NCBI RefSeq assembly: GCF_004339725.1 | Contig: NZ_SMGK01000002.1 | Coordinates: forward strand, 434,001-498,000 | DNA: 64,000 nucleotides | Reading direction: 5' to 3' | Source of the DNA: Acidipila rosea | Lineage (GTDB): Bacteria > Acidobacteriota > Terriglobia > Terriglobales > Acidobacteriaceae | Part shown: in pieces, positions 51,069-61,146 of the stretch | Layout: each line of letters begins with the position of its first letter | How positions within the stretch are numbered: the first letter of the stretch is position 1 | Translations under genes and position numbers: made by a program | Notes under the pieces: generated by a model | The model's database searches: none | What the model was told of the DNA's origin: nothing | What the model saw: the letters and a program-made list of their open reading frames with translations, nothing else

Positions 51069-53900
51069 ATGGTGTCCATCGCTCGCACACACACATCGCT
51101 ACGCCGGATTGCGGCGCTCTCGGCCCTGGCCGCCCTGATGAGCGCCAACGCTCAACAGGTGACGCCGTGGCAGACAAGCATTGCCGCTACTGCCGACTCC
51201 ACTACGCTGCCCGTTGACCGGGGCGCGGATGGGCTTTGGCAGACGCTCAAGAAGCTGCACACGCGGGCCAGCCTGATGATGATTACGGCTCACCCGGATG
51301 ACGAAGACGGCGGCATGATGGCGCTGGAGTCGCGCGGGATGGGTGCGCGAACGGCGCTGATGACGCTGACGCGCGGCGAAGGCGGTCAGGATGCAATGGG
51401 CAGCGAGACGTATGATGCGCTGGGGCTGATTCGCACGAATGAACTGCTGCTGGCCGACCAGTACACGGGTACGGAGCAGTACTGGTCGCGAGTGGCGGAC
51501 TACGGGTTTTCAAAGACGATCGACGAGGCCTTTCAGCAGTGGGGCCACGACCGCGTGCTCTACGACGTGGTGCGCGCGGTGCGGCTGAACCGCCCACTGG
51601 TGCTCACCTCAGTGTTTACGGGCAACATCACGGATGGGCACGGTCACCACCAGGTCGCCGGGGCGATGGCGCAGGAGGTCTTCAAGGCGGCGTGCGATCC
51701 GAAGGTCTTTCCGGACCAGATCGCGGCGGGGCTGCTGCCGTGGTGCCCGGTGAAGGTGTATGAACGCGTGCCGGGATTTTTCTTCAGCAGCACGGGTATG
51801 CACAGGAACCAGATCTACGACTATGCGACGGACAAGTGGTCGCCGATGCGCTTCTACAACTACCTGACGAAGCAGTGGACGACGACGACCCCGGAGACGA
51901 ATGTCGAGATTCCCGAGGGCAATCTCGATCCGATTCTCGGGCAGTCCTACCTGCAGATCGCCCGCCAAGGATGGGCGCTGCAGAAGTCGCAGAATGGCGG
52001 GGGGAATCCGCCGCTGCCGGGACCGATGGATGTCAGCTATCACCGCTACGGCTCGCTGGCGCCGGCGGCTGAGCATGAGCAGTCGTTCTTTGACGGGATC
52101 GATACGTCGCTTGAGGGGATTGCTACGCTGGCGCACGGAGATGCGCCTTTCCTGAAAGCGGGACTGCATGGCATCAACCAGAATGTGACGCACGCCATGC
52201 TGATGTATACGCCATCAGAGCCGCAGAAGCTGCTGCCGGACCTGCACGACGGCTACATGAAGACGAAGGCGCTGATGGACGCGGTCAACGCCAGCACGCT
52301 GAACGCCGAGGACAAGGCGAACCTCGATCATGAGCTGGGAATCAAGCTGGTGCAGTTCAACACGGCGCTGGCGCAGGTGCTGGGACTGCAGGTGAACGCG
52401 CTGGTGACGCCGCGCACCAAGTCTGACCACCCTTCGAGCTTCGGCAACAGCGCTGAGGCGACGCCCCCCAACGTAACGCCGGGGGCGGCGTTTGACCTGC
52501 GGCTACATGTGACGGCAGCGGGCGGATGGGGACCGGGGACAAAGCTGCGGCTGACGCGCACGTGGCTGGAAACTCCGGCGAGCGAAAAGTGGCCGGTGGA
52601 GCGGATCGGCGCACCGGGAATGGAGAACGTAACCGGCGCGGTTACAGACATTGTCTTTCGGGTGGAAGTGCCCCGCAGCGCAGCGGCGACGAAACCGTAT
52701 TTCAGCCGCAAGGATATTGCCCAGCCGTACTACCACTTGGATGATCCGCGCTGGCTGAACCGGCCGTTTGCTCCGTATCCCGTGGCGGGATGGGCGGAGT
52801 TCGACTATGACGGCGTGCCGGTGAGGATTGGGCAGGTGGCGCAGACGATGCACTGGGTTCACGGGCCGGGCGCGGTGTTTCAACCCCTGGTGGTGACGCC
52901 GCAGCTCTCGGTGACGATAAGCCCCGGCGCAGGGGTGACGCCGCTGGGCAGCAGCAGCTTTCCACTGACGGTAAAGATTGCCAACGAGCAGCAGGACAAC
53001 GCCACCGGCGATCTGCAACTGCAACTGCCGCAGGGCTGGACGAGTGAGCCTGCTGTTGACCACTTCCACCTGGCTGCGGGCGAAAAGGCCGAGGTCGCCT
53101 TTACGGTGCGTCCTGCAAACCTGGGGCAGGAGAGCTACAAGCTGCGGGCGGTTGCGCGGAGCGGGAATGAAGAGTTCAGCGAAGGCTTTGAAACAGTAGG
53201 CTACCCCGGGCTGCGGCCTTATAACCTCTACCATCCGGCGACCTACAGAACGCGCGGCGTGGATGTGAAGGTTGCGCCCGGCATCAAGGTCGGCTACATC
53301 ATGGGAACCGGGGATGAGGTGCCGGAGGCGCTCAGGAACATCGGCGTCGATGCCCACCTGCTGACCGCAGACGAGATCGCAACGGGAGACCTCAGCCAGT
53401 ACACGACGATCGTGCTGGGGATCCGCGCCTATGCGGCGCGGCCTGAGCTGACCGCGAACAACCAGCGGCTGCTGGACTATGTGAAGAACGGCGGCAACCT
53501 GGTGGTGCAGTATGAGAGAGACGAATTCAACCAGGATCTCGGACCCTACCCGTACACGCTGGGACGCTCGCCGGAAAAGGTTGTCGATGAGAGCGACCCG
53601 GTTACGATTCTGGATGCGAGCAATCCCCTGCTGACCGCGCCGAACCACATTACGAGTGCCGACTTCAATGGCTGGGTGGAGGAACGCGGCCACTCCTTCA
53701 TGACTTCGTGGGACAGCAACTACAAGGCGCTGACGGAGACGCATGATCCGGGGCAGGACCCGCAGCGCGGCGGGCTGCTGTATGCGAAGTATGGCAAAGG
53801 AACCTATGTGTATGTGGCGTATGCGCTCTATCGCCAGCTGCCGGAAGCAGTGCCGGGGGCTTACCGAATCTTTGCCAACCTGGTGAGTGCGGGGAAATAA
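51069..53900 (+). CDS. Large secreted PIG-L family deacetylase with NEW3 and GATase-like domains
   Basis: A 943-residue exported protein. A signal peptide (about 1-28, ending SANAQ) is followed by a PIG-L/LmbE deacetylase domain (about 45-260). This has the zinc motif TAHPDDED, GEGGQDAMG and the later His cluster GHGHHQVAGA. A middle region follows, then an NPCBM-associated NEW3-type domain (about 612-700, with TGDLQLQLPQGWTSEP) and a C-terminal GATase-like Rossmann region (about 735-825, with TTIVLGIRAYAARPELTANN). PIG-L enzymes remove acetyl groups from GlcNAc-type substrates. The extra domains suggest a cell-surface glycan target. An upstream extension of the ORF (from 50817) lies in the permease gene and is not credible. 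Confidence 0.87.
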   Translation: MVSIARTHTSLRRIAALSALAALMSANAQQVTPWQTSIAATADSTTLPVDRGADGLWQTLKKLHTRASLMMITAHPDDEDGGMMALESRGMGARTALMTLTRGEGGQDAMGSETYDALGLIRTNELLLADQYTGTEQYWSRVADYGFSKTIDEAFQQWGHDRVLYDVVRAVRLNRPLVLTSVFTGNITDGHGHHQVAGAMAQEVFKAACDPKVFPDQIAAGLLPWCPVKVYERVPGFFFSSTGMHRNQIYDYATDKWSPMRFYNYLTKQWTTTTPETNVEIPEGNLDPILGQSYLQIARQGWALQKSQNGGGNPPLPGPMDVSYHRYGSLAPAAEHEQSFFDGIDTSLEGIATLAHGDAPFLKAGLHGINQNVTHAMLMYTPSEPQKLLPDLHDGYMKTKALMDAVNASTLNAEDKANLDHELGIKLVQFNTALAQVLGLQVNALVTPRTKSDHPSSFGNSAEATPPNVTPGAAFDLRLHVTAAGGWGPGTKLRLTRTWLETPASEKWPVERIGAPGMENVTGAVTDIVFRVEVPRSAAATKPYFSRKDIAQPYYHLDDPRWLNRPFAPYPVAGWAEFDYDGVPVRIGQVAQTMHWVHGPGAVFQPLVVTPQLSVTISPGAGVTPLGSSSFPLTVKIANEQQDNATGDLQLQLPQGWTSEPAVDHFHLAAGEKAEVAFTVRPANLGQESYKLRAVARSGNEEFSEGFETVGYPGLRPYNLYHPATYRTRGVDVKVAPGIKVGYIMGTGDEVPEALRNIGVDAHLLTADEIATGDLSQYTTIVLGIRAYAARPELTANNQRLLDYVKNGGNLVVQYERDEFNQDLGPYPYTLGRSPEKVVDESDPVTILDASNPLLTAPNHITSADFNGWVEERGHSFMTSWDSNYKALTETHDPGQDPQRGGLLYAKYGKGTYVYVAYALYRQLPEAVPGAYRIFANLVSAGK

Positions 53901-53933
53901 GATCGCGAAGCGGCAGCAGGTGAGACGATGCTT

Positions 53934-55487
53934 CTATGCTGAGGCAGGGAGCGAATCTTCGCTCCTGGAGGACAGGGCCAGAGGGAGCAGCGGCATGAAC
54001 AGGCGGAAGACGGTTCCGCTGGAGACGCCCTGCCTGGTTCTGACGCGGAGGCTGCCGTGATGCTTCCGCACGATTTCATAGCTCACCCATAGTCCGAGAC
54101 CTGTGCCGGTAATTCCCTTCGTCGAGAAAAACGGCTCGTAGATGCGCCCGAGGGTGTAGCTGTCCATTCCTGGGCCTGTATCGGCGACAGTAACGGAGAC
54201 GCCCGGCTCGCCAGTCTTCCAATCGCGGGCGCGGGAGATGCGTAACAGCAGCCTGCCCCCGCTCTGCTGCATGGCATCGAGCGAATTGCCGACGAGGTTG
54301 GCGAGAACCTGACGCACCTCGCCATCGTAGGCGATGATGAGCGGGACCTCATGAAACTGCCTGGTGACCTTGATGGAATGAGAGCGGAGGCGGGCATCGT
54401 AGAGCGCCAACACCGTCTCCAAAAGCTCATGAACGTCGGTCTCCACCGGCCGCGTGCTCTGACGATAGAAGCGCAGGGTCTGCGTGGTGATGTGCGTGAC
54501 CCGATCAAGTTCGCTCTGCGCAAGCTCAAGATAAGTGCGGGCAGACTCATCGAGATTGCCCTTGGAGAGCAGATACATGCAGTTGGTGACGGCTTCGAGG
54601 GGGTTATTGATCTCGTGAGCGATGGAGGCAGCGAGCCTGCCGGCGGCGGCCAGCTTCTCGGTGCGGCGCAGGACTTCATGGCTGTGCTTCTGCTCGGTGA
54701 GGTCGGCGAGGAAGGCGGCAATCTGCCGCTGCTCCAGGGGCAGCTCGGGATTGAGTACGGATGCACCGATGAGCACCGGGACAGTCTCTCTGCCTTTGGT
54801 GGAGCACTCGATCTCGAAGGTCGTGGTTCCCGACTGGGACCACATCTTCAGCAGCGGCATAGCTGACTCGGGAGAGCCCTCGAGAATGCGCTCCAGGGTA
54901 AGAGCGCCAGCCTCGACATCCATCCTCGAAAACCCGAGAAGAGATTCGAAGCCGTCATTGACGTAGATGATGCGCCCCCTGGAGTCGCAGATAAAGAGGG
55001 CCAGCGGCATCGCCTCAACCAGACGGTGAAAGCGCTGCTCGCTCTGGCGGAGTGCCTGCTCGGCAACGCGCTTTCTGCGTCTGCCGGCAGCCTCAGCCAC
55101 TTCACGTTCAATAGCCGGGACGAGGCGGGCGAGGTTCTGCTTGGTGACGTAATCCTGAGCGCCGGCGCGCATGGCCGCGACTGCGGTCTCTTCGCTGACG
55201 GCGCCCGACATCATGATGAAGGGGATATCGAAGCCGCTGGTCTGCAGCATCTCCAGCGCCGCTGGGGCGCTGAAGGAAGGCAGATTGTAGTCGGCCAGTA
55301 CGATGTCCCAGCCCTCGCCGCGACTGTTGAGAGCTGCGGCCATTTCTTCCGTCGTCTCAACCCGGGTAATCTCCGGAGCCAGCGCCGCCCGGCGAAGATA
55401 CCGTTCGAGAAGAAGGGCATCCTCTTCGTTGTCCTCGACAAGAAGGACAGTCAGCGGCTTGGCATTCAGTTGCTGTTGGGCGGACAT
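53934..55487 (-). CDS. Sensor histidine kinase with N-terminal receiver and PAS domain
   Basis: A 517-residue soluble hybrid kinase. The N-terminal receiver (about 12-125) has the acceptor Asp66 in VLADYNLPSF. A PAS domain follows (about 150-265, FICDSRGRIIYVNDGFESLL), then HisKA with His291 in SIAHEINNPLEAV and an HATPase with Asn401 in NLVGNSLDAM, plus TGPGMD and GTGLGLWVS. The receiver-first order suggests that it takes phosphate or a signal from the partner gene just upstream. It overlaps the single-domain response regulator gene by 22 bp. No transmembrane segment is seen, so it acts in the cytoplasm. Confidence 0.93.
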   Translation of the reverse strand: MSAQQQLNAKPLTVLLVEDNEEDALLLERYLRRAALAPEITRVETTEEMAAALNSRGEGWDIVLADYNLPSFSAPAALEMLQTSGFDIPFIMMSGAVSEETAVAAMRAGAQDYVTKQNLARLVPAIEREVAEAAGRRRKRVAEQALRQSEQRFHRLVEAMPLALFICDSRGRIIYVNDGFESLLGFSRMDVEAGALTLERILEGSPESAMPLLKMWSQSGTTTFEIECSTKGRETVPVLIGASVLNPELPLEQRQIAAFLADLTEQKHSHEVLRRTEKLAAAGRLAASIAHEINNPLEAVTNCMYLLSKGNLDESARTYLELAQSELDRVTHITTQTLRFYRQSTRPVETDVHELLETVLALYDARLRSHSIKVTRQFHEVPLIIAYDGEVRQVLANLVGNSLDAMQQSGGRLLLRISRARDWKTGEPGVSVTVADTGPGMDSYTLGRIYEPFFSTKGITGTGLGLWVSYEIVRKHHGSLRVRTRQGVSSGTVFRLFMPLLPLALSSRSEDSLPASA

Positions 55488-55903
55488 TCGTTAAGAACCA
55501 GCCAGTACATTCCGAGTTGGCGCGTCGCTTCTGCAAACTCGCTGAAGTTAACGGGCTTGCGGATATAACTGTTTACCCCGAGCTTGTAGCTGCGCACGAT
55601 GTCGCTCTCTTCGTCAGAGGAAGTGAGAATGACGACCGGCAGCATGCGGGTCTTCTCGCTCTCGCGGATGCGGCGCAAAACCTCGAGCCCTTCAATCTTC
55701 GGCAGCTTGAGATCAAGGAGAATGACCTGCGGGGTGGGGATCGCGTTTTCGCCATCGCCGAAGAGCATCGCTATCGCTTCTTCGCCATCATGGGCGACCT
55801 TGATTTCGTTCACGATATTCGATTTGCGTAGTGCACGGATAGTAAGCACTTCATGATCCGGATCGTCTTCGACGAGAAGGATAACTCGTTGATTCTCAGC
55901 CAT
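55466..55903 (-). CDS. Single-domain response regulator (Rcp1 type)
   Basis: A 145-residue stand-alone receiver. The acidic pocket is Glu12-Asp13-Asp14 (VEDDPDHEVL), the acceptor is Asp64 (ILLDLKLPKIEG), the Thr is at 93 (ILTSS) and the Lys at 115 (IRKPVNF). There is no output domain. The text matches Rcp1-like partners of phytochrome-related kinases, which pass phosphate between kinases. It overlaps both neighbours (8 bp with the CHASE3 kinase, 22 bp with the hybrid kinase), so the three act as a set. Confidence 0.94.
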   Translation of the reverse strand: MAENQRVILLVEDDPDHEVLTIRALRKSNIVNEIKVAHDGEEAIAMLFGDGENAIPTPQVILLDLKLPKIEGLEVLRRIRESEKTRMLPVVILTSSDEESDIVRSYKLGVNSYIRKPVNFSEFAEATRQLGMYWLVLNECPPNSN

Positions 55904-57821
55904 AGTCTCCTAATCCTAACGTAAACCGAAAAGTTGCGCCGACGCCAATCTCCCCCTCGGCCCGGATGGAGCCATGATGCCTGCGAATGACGCGGGCGAC
56001 GGTTGCGAGGCCAATGCCGGAGCCGGCAAAATCCTTGTCTCCATGCAGCCGCTGAAAGGCTGTAAACAGCTTTCCGGCATATTGCATATCAAACCCCGCA
56101 CCGTTGTCACGAAGGAAGTATTCACCCGTTTCCTGATCGCGTCCCAGCTCGATGATGGCTTCTTCGCGCCTGGAGGTAAACTTTACGGCGTTACCGAGGA
56201 GATTTTCAAGGGCTACGCGCAGCAGCCGCGGGTCTGCCTCGGCCTCAAGACCGGGCTCGATGTTGAAGGTGATCTTCCTGTCGCGGTTCTGGTGCTGGAG
56301 CTCAGCGGCGACCTCGGCTGCGAGTTCAGTGATGTTGACGTGCTCGCGGTTGAGGTCCGCACGGGTGATGCGCGAGAGCTGCAGCAGCGAGTCGATGAGG
56401 GTTCCCATCTTCTGCACGCCGGTCCGGATACGCCGCAGGAAATCGCGAGCGGGGCCGTCGAGCAGCTCACCATAGTCCTCTTCAAGGGCCACGCTGAAGC
56501 CATCGACGCTGCGTAGGGGGGCGCGGAGATCGTGGGAGACGGAGTAGCTGAAGGCCTCAAGCTCGCGGTTGGTGGCCTCAAGCTCGGCGGTGCGCTGCAG
56601 GACGCGGTTCTCCAGTTCCTCATTGAGCCGCTGCACCTCAAGGGCGCTGGCCTCGGCCATGCGGCGGGCTTCGCGCTCGGCCTCGTAGGCGTTGGCGCGG
56701 TCGAGCGACATGGCGATGCGGTCGGCGGCGATGGCCAGCAGATCCTCATCGCGATCATAGAAAGCGTCCGCGGTTTTGCGGCCGGCGAGCAGGGTCCCCA
56801 CCACGCGGCCGGAGATGGTGAGGGGGATGACCAGCAGCGCGCGCATGTCCCGGCGCAGGCTCTCAAGCGGGATGGTCTGGGTGCTGTTGTCAGTGAAGGC
56901 CGTGACCTTGTTGAGCCGGGCGGCGACGACGATGGGATCGTCTTCGCTGAGCCGGAGACGTCTGCCTATCTTCGCGGCTGTGCCGCTGGCGGCGACGACC
57001 TCAAGCTCCTCCTCTTCAAGCTCATTACGACGCCACATGCAGAGGACCGCTGCATCGGCATGAATGGTGGAACGGAGGCGATCGAGCAGCTCTGAGGTGA
57101 GCTCGGGGAGCGTGAGCTGGGTGAGGCCGATGTCGCTGATGGACTGGAGTTGCCGCAGGCGCTCGGCATTGTCATCTGCGACCATGCGCTGCCTGCGCTC
57201 GCGCGAGAGCGTGGCAAAGAGCAGGACAATGAGCACCAGATCAATGAAGCTGGCAAGGATAGCGGTGAAGCGTGCGCGCTGACGTGCGGCCGAAGAGGAG
57301 ACGAGACGCTGGGTGAGAAGCTGCTGCTCGGTCGCCTGCATCTTGTCAGTCAGCGCGACGACCTGATCCATCTCCGCCTTGCCGGTGCCCTGGCCTTCGA
57401 GCAGGCGGGCGTTGTCTGACAAGTTGCGCTGCCGCGCCTCGATGCCGGCCTGGAGAAAGGCGATGCGCCGGGAGACCAGGACTTGCATCTGCGCAACCCG
57501 CTGCTGCTCGAGAGGATTGTCGGCTGTCAGGCTCTTAAGCGTGGCGATCTGCTGCGGCAGGATGGAAGCGGCATGCGTGTAGGGCTCAAGGTATGCCTGG
57601 TCGCCGGTGAGCAGATAGCCTCGCTCCCCGGCGTCCATATCGCGCATGGAACCGAGCACGCGCCCGATGGAACCGATCACCTGCCAGGTGTGAACGACCA
57701 TGGCCTCGGTCTGCCCCAGCACCTGGATGGAGCGGAGGGCGAGCCCCGCGTTCATCGAGACAACGATGATCGCGAGGATCAGCAGCACGGTGATGAGGGA
57801 TCGGGTTGTGCGCAATCTCAT
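55896..57821 (-). CDS. Membrane sensor histidine kinase with CHASE3 and GAF domains
   Basis: A 641-residue kinase. TM1 (ITVLLILAIIVVSMNAGLAL) is followed by an extracytoplasmic CHASE3 domain (about 38-180, with MRDMDAGERGYLLTGDQAYL), TM2 (about 186-205) and a GAF domain (about 225-375). A coiled coil leads to HisKA with His430 in YSVSHDLRAPLRSVDGF and an HATPase with NLLGNAVKFTSRR and DNGAGFDMQYA. This is the bacteriophytochrome-like kinase type that pairs with Rcp1 regulators; no chromophore-binding PHY module is present. It lies 10 bp behind carB and 8 bp over the response regulator gene. Confidence 0.93.
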   Translation of the reverse strand: MRLRTTRSLITVLLILAIIVVSMNAGLALRSIQVLGQTEAMVVHTWQVIGSIGRVLGSMRDMDAGERGYLLTGDQAYLEPYTHAASILPQQIATLKSLTADNPLEQQRVAQMQVLVSRRIAFLQAGIEARQRNLSDNARLLEGQGTGKAEMDQVVALTDKMQATEQQLLTQRLVSSSAARQRARFTAILASFIDLVLIVLLFATLSRERRQRMVADDNAERLRQLQSISDIGLTQLTLPELTSELLDRLRSTIHADAAVLCMWRRNELEEEELEVVAASGTAAKIGRRLRLSEDDPIVVAARLNKVTAFTDNSTQTIPLESLRRDMRALLVIPLTISGRVVGTLLAGRKTADAFYDRDEDLLAIAADRIAMSLDRANAYEAEREARRMAEASALEVQRLNEELENRVLQRTAELEATNRELEAFSYSVSHDLRAPLRSVDGFSVALEEDYGELLDGPARDFLRRIRTGVQKMGTLIDSLLQLSRITRADLNREHVNITELAAEVAAELQHQNRDRKITFNIEPGLEAEADPRLLRVALENLLGNAVKFTSRREEAIIELGRDQETGEYFLRDNGAGFDMQYAGKLFTAFQRLHGDKDFAGSGIGLATVARVIRRHHGSIRAEGEIGVGATFRFTLGLGDYG

Positions 57822-57831
57822 GGGGCAGCGG

Positions 57832-60800
57832 CTAGCGCTCTACGCTCATGCTCCTTTGATGCAGATGTTGCAGAGCGTACACGGTAATCTGCTCACGCTG
57901 CAGCGCCTGGATGCCCTCAGCCGCGGCCCGCGCCGCTGCGATGGTGGTGATGGTGGGGATGCGCTGCTGCACCGCTGCGCGGCGGATGGCCTTCTCGTCG
58001 AAGAAGGTGTCCTGGCCGTGGGGCGTGTTGATGATGAGGTTGATGCGCTCGCCCTTGATGAGGTCGACGATGTTCGGGCGGCCTTCCTTGACCTTGAAGA
58101 CGCGCTCGACGACGATGCCGTCGCGCTCAAGGATGTTGGCGGTGCCTTCAGTAGCGACGATCTGGAAGCCGAGCTCGACATACTGCCTGACCAACGGAAC
58201 GAGCTGCACCTTGTCGCGATCGTTGACGCTGAAGAAGACCGTTCCGTGCAGCGGCAGACGAAGACCGGCGGCGAGCTGCGCCTTAGCGAAGGCCTCGCCG
58301 AAGTTGTCAGCCACGCCCATGACTTCGCCGGTCGACTTCATCTCCGGGCCGAGCACGGTGTCTACGCCGGGGAACTTGTTCCAGGGGAAGACGGGCGACT
58401 TGACGAAGTAGTGCGTGCCGGTCTCAAGGTCAGACCCGGAGGCCACCTGCTGCGGGAGAAGATCGCGCAGCCGGGATCCGGCCATGAGGAGCGAGGCGAT
58501 CTTTGCGAGCGGCACGCCGGTTGCCTTCGAGACATAGGGCACGGTTCGCGAGGCACGGGGGTTGACCTCGATGACGTAAACCTTGTCCCGCTGAATGGCG
58601 AACTGGAGGTTGACCAGGCCGATGACGTTGAGCGCGCGGGCGAGCTTCTTTGTATAGTCGCGCAGGGTGGCGATGACAGACGGGGAGAGATCGACTGGCG
58701 GCAGCACGCAGGAAGAGTCGCCGGAATGGATGCCGGCCTCTTCAATATGCTGCATGATGCCGGCGATGACGACGTCATTGGCATCGCAAAGCGCGTCGAC
58801 GTCCACCTCAACTGCGTCTTCGAGGAAGTGGTCGATGAGGACCGGGCGCTCCTGCGAGTACTCGACGGCCTCTTTCATGTAGCGCGAGATCGCCTCAGCA
58901 TCGTAGGCAATGACCATGGCGCGACCGCCCAGCACATACGAAGGCCGCACGAGCACCGGATAGCCGATGCGCTCGGCGCCAGCGAGCGCTTCTTCGACAC
59001 TGGTGGCCATGGCGCCGGGGGGCTGCGGGATATTCAGCTCTTCAATCAGCTTGCCGAATCGCTTGCGATCTTCAGCGAGGTCGATGGACTCGGGCGAGGT
59101 GCCGAGAATCGGTACACCGGCGGCCTTGAGGCGGAGCGCGAGGTTGAGCGGAGTCTGGCCGCCAAACTGCACGATCATGCCGATTTCCGCACCGCTCGAA
59201 GCCTCGTGCTCATAGACGGCGAGGACATCTTCAAGAGTCAACGGCTCGAAGTAAAGCCGGTCGCTGGTGTCGTAATCCGTCGAAACCGTCTCCGGGTTGC
59301 AGTTGACCATGATGGTTTCATAGCCTGCATCTTTGAGGGCGAAGGCGGCATGGCAGCAGCAGTAATCGAACTCGATTCCCTGCCCGATGCGGTTGGGACC
59401 GCTGCCGAGAATGATGACCTTGCGCTTGCTGGTTGGCGCAGCCTCGTCTTCTTCGTCATAGGTGGAGTAGAGGTAGGGCGTCTTGCTCTCGAACTCCGCC
59501 GCGCAGGTGTCAACCAGTTTGAAGACAGGCCGCAGACCGTGCTGATGGCGGAGCTTGCGGACCTGCGCTACTCCGTCTGCGCCGGGCATTGCCCAGATGT
59601 CCGCGAGGCGCTCGTCGGAGATGCCCATGCGCTTGGCTTTTCGTAACAGCTCCGGTGACACATTCTCCATGGGGGTGTCAGCGAGTACGCCTAGAGCGTC
59701 GGTGATCTCCTTGATCTGGTAAAGGAACCATGGGTCCATCGAAGTCATGCGCGCTACTTCACGAACGGACATGCCGCGGCGAAAGGCGAAGCGGATGTAG
59801 TTGATGCGCTCAGGCTGAGGGGTGACGAGACGCTGGGTGAGACGGCGCGGCTCCAGCACCTCTGCGCCTACGCGCTTCCCTGTTTCAAGGGAGCGCAGCG
59901 CTTTCATCAGTGCTTCCTTGAAGGTGCGGCCCATGGCCATCACTTCGCCAACCGACTTCATCTGCGGGCCGAGGTTCTCGTCGGCGCCGGGAAACTTTTC
60001 AAACTGCCACTTCGGAATCTTGACGACAACGTAGTCGATGGTCGGCTCGAAGCAGGCAGGCGTCATCCGGGTGATGTCATTGGGAATCTCGTCGAGCGTG
60101 TAGCCTACGGCGAGCTTGGCGGCGATCTTGGCGATAGGAAATCCGGTGGCCTTGGACGCAAGCGCAGAGGAGCGCGAGACGCGCGGATTCATCTCAATGA
60201 CGGTCATGCGGCCGGTTGCGGGATTGACGGCGAACTGCACGTTGGAGCCGCCCGTCTCTACGCCGATTTCGCGGATGACGCGGATGGCCGCATCGCGCAT
60301 CGCCTGGTACTCGCGATCGGTGAGGGTCTGCGCAGGGGCGACGGTGATGGAGTCGCCGGTGTGGACGCCCATGGGGTCCATGTTTTCAATGGAGCAGATG
60401 ATGATGACGTTGTCGGCGAGGTCGCGAACAACTTCAAGCTCATACTCTTTCCAGCCGAGCACGGACTCTTCAATCAGGCACTCGTGAACTGGCGAAAGGT
60501 CGAGGCCGCGCGCGAGAATCTCCATCAGCTCTTCACGGTTGTAAGCGATGCCGCCGCCGGAGCCGCCGAGCGTGAAGGAAGGACGGATGACGACGGGGAA
60601 GCCGATCTTACTGGCGAACTCCAGACCATCGCGGATGTTATTGACCAGCGCAGAGTGCGGCATGTCAAGGCCGATGCGGGTCATCGCATCCTTGAAGAGC
60701 AGGCGGTCTTCTGCCTTTTTGATGGCGTCGAGCTTGGCGCCGATCAACTCGACGTTGTACTTGTCGAGGATTCCAGCGTCGGCAAGATCGACGGCAAGGT

Positions 60801-61110
60801 TGAGGGCCGTCTGGCCGCCAACGGTGGGCAGCAGGGCGAACTTGCCCGCGCCGTGCATCATCTCAACCTCAAGCTGGATGATGTGCTCGAGATACTCGCG
60901 CGTCAGCGGCTCGACGTAAGTACGGTCGGCGAGTTCCGGATCGGTCATGATGGTGGCCGGATTGGAGTTGACCAGCACAACCTCATAGCCCTCGGCGCGC
61001 AGCGCCTTGCAGGCCTGAGTGCCGGAGTAGTCAAACTCCGCGGACTGCCCGATGACGATCGGCCCGGAGCCGATCACTAGGATCTTGGTGATGTCATTTC
61101 TGCGTGGCAT
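57832..61110 (-). CDS. carB: Carbamoyl phosphate synthase large subunit
   Basis: A 1092-residue CarB, normal length. It makes carbamoyl phosphate from bicarbonate, ammonia and two ATP for arginine and pyrimidine synthesis. Two homologous ATP-grasp halves are visible: the first begins [20 protein letters not shown] with [13 protein letters not shown] and [20 protein letters not shown], the second begins [20 protein letters not shown] with [14 protein letters not shown]. They are joined by the oligomerisation domain and followed by an MGS-type allosteric domain (about 955 onward). It is separated from carA by a membrane glycosyltransferase-like gene, which is unusual. The sensor kinase gene follows after 10 bp. 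Confidence 0.97.
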   Translation of the reverse strand: MPRRNDITKILVIGSGPIVIGQSAEFDYSGTQACKALRAEGYEVVLVNSNPATIMTDPELADRTYVEPLTREYLEHIIQLEVEMMHGAGKFALLPTVGGQTALNLAVDLADAGILDKYNVELIGAKLDAIKKAEDRLLFKDAMTRIGLDMPHSALVNNIRDGLEFASKIGFPVVIRPSFTLGGSGGGIAYNREELMEILARGLDLSPVHECLIEESVLGWKEYELEVVRDLADNVIIICSIENMDPMGVHTGDSITVAPAQTLTDREYQAMRDAAIRVIREIGVETGGSNVQFAVNPATGRMTVIEMNPRVSRSSALASKATGFPIAKIAAKLAVGYTLDEIPNDITRMTPACFEPTIDYVVVKIPKWQFEKFPGADENLGPQMKSVGEVMAMGRTFKEALMKALRSLETGKRVGAEVLEPRRLTQRLVTPQPERINYIRFAFRRGMSVREVARMTSMDPWFLYQIKEITDALGVLADTPMENVSPELLRKAKRMGISDERLADIWAMPGADGVAQVRKLRHQHGLRPVFKLVDTCAAEFESKTPYLYSTYDEEDEAAPTSKRKVIILGSGPNRIGQGIEFDYCCCHAAFALKDAGYETIMVNCNPETVSTDYDTSDRLYFEPLTLEDVLAVYEHEASSGAEIGMIVQFGGQTPLNLALRLKAAGVPILGTSPESIDLAEDRKRFGKLIEELNIPQPPGAMATSVEEALAGAERIGYPVLVRPSYVLGGRAMVIAYDAEAISRYMKEAVEYSQERPVLIDHFLEDAVEVDVDALCDANDVVIAGIMQHIEEAGIHSGDSSCVLPPVDLSPSVIATLRDYTKKLARALNVIGLVNLQFAIQRDKVYVIEVNPRASRTVPYVSKATGVPLAKIASLLMAGSRLRDLLPQQVASGSDLETGTHYFVKSPVFPWNKFPGVDTVLGPEMKSTGEVMGVADNFGEAFAKAQLAAGLRLPLHGTVFFSVNDRDKVQLVPLVRQYVELGFQIVATEGTANILERDGIVVERVFKVKEGRPNIVDLIKGERINLIINTPHGQDTFFDEKAIRRAAVQQRIPTITTIAAARAAAEGIQALQREQITVYALQHLHQRSMSVER

Positions 61111-61146
61111 GGTCTGCTACTTTCCCTGATAACTGCGAAATTCGGG

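Noticed and set aside
57700-59646. A 648-residue plus-strand ORF
   Set aside because: It is antisense to carB and the CHASE3 kinase; the Asp/Leu-rich text is a complement artefact.
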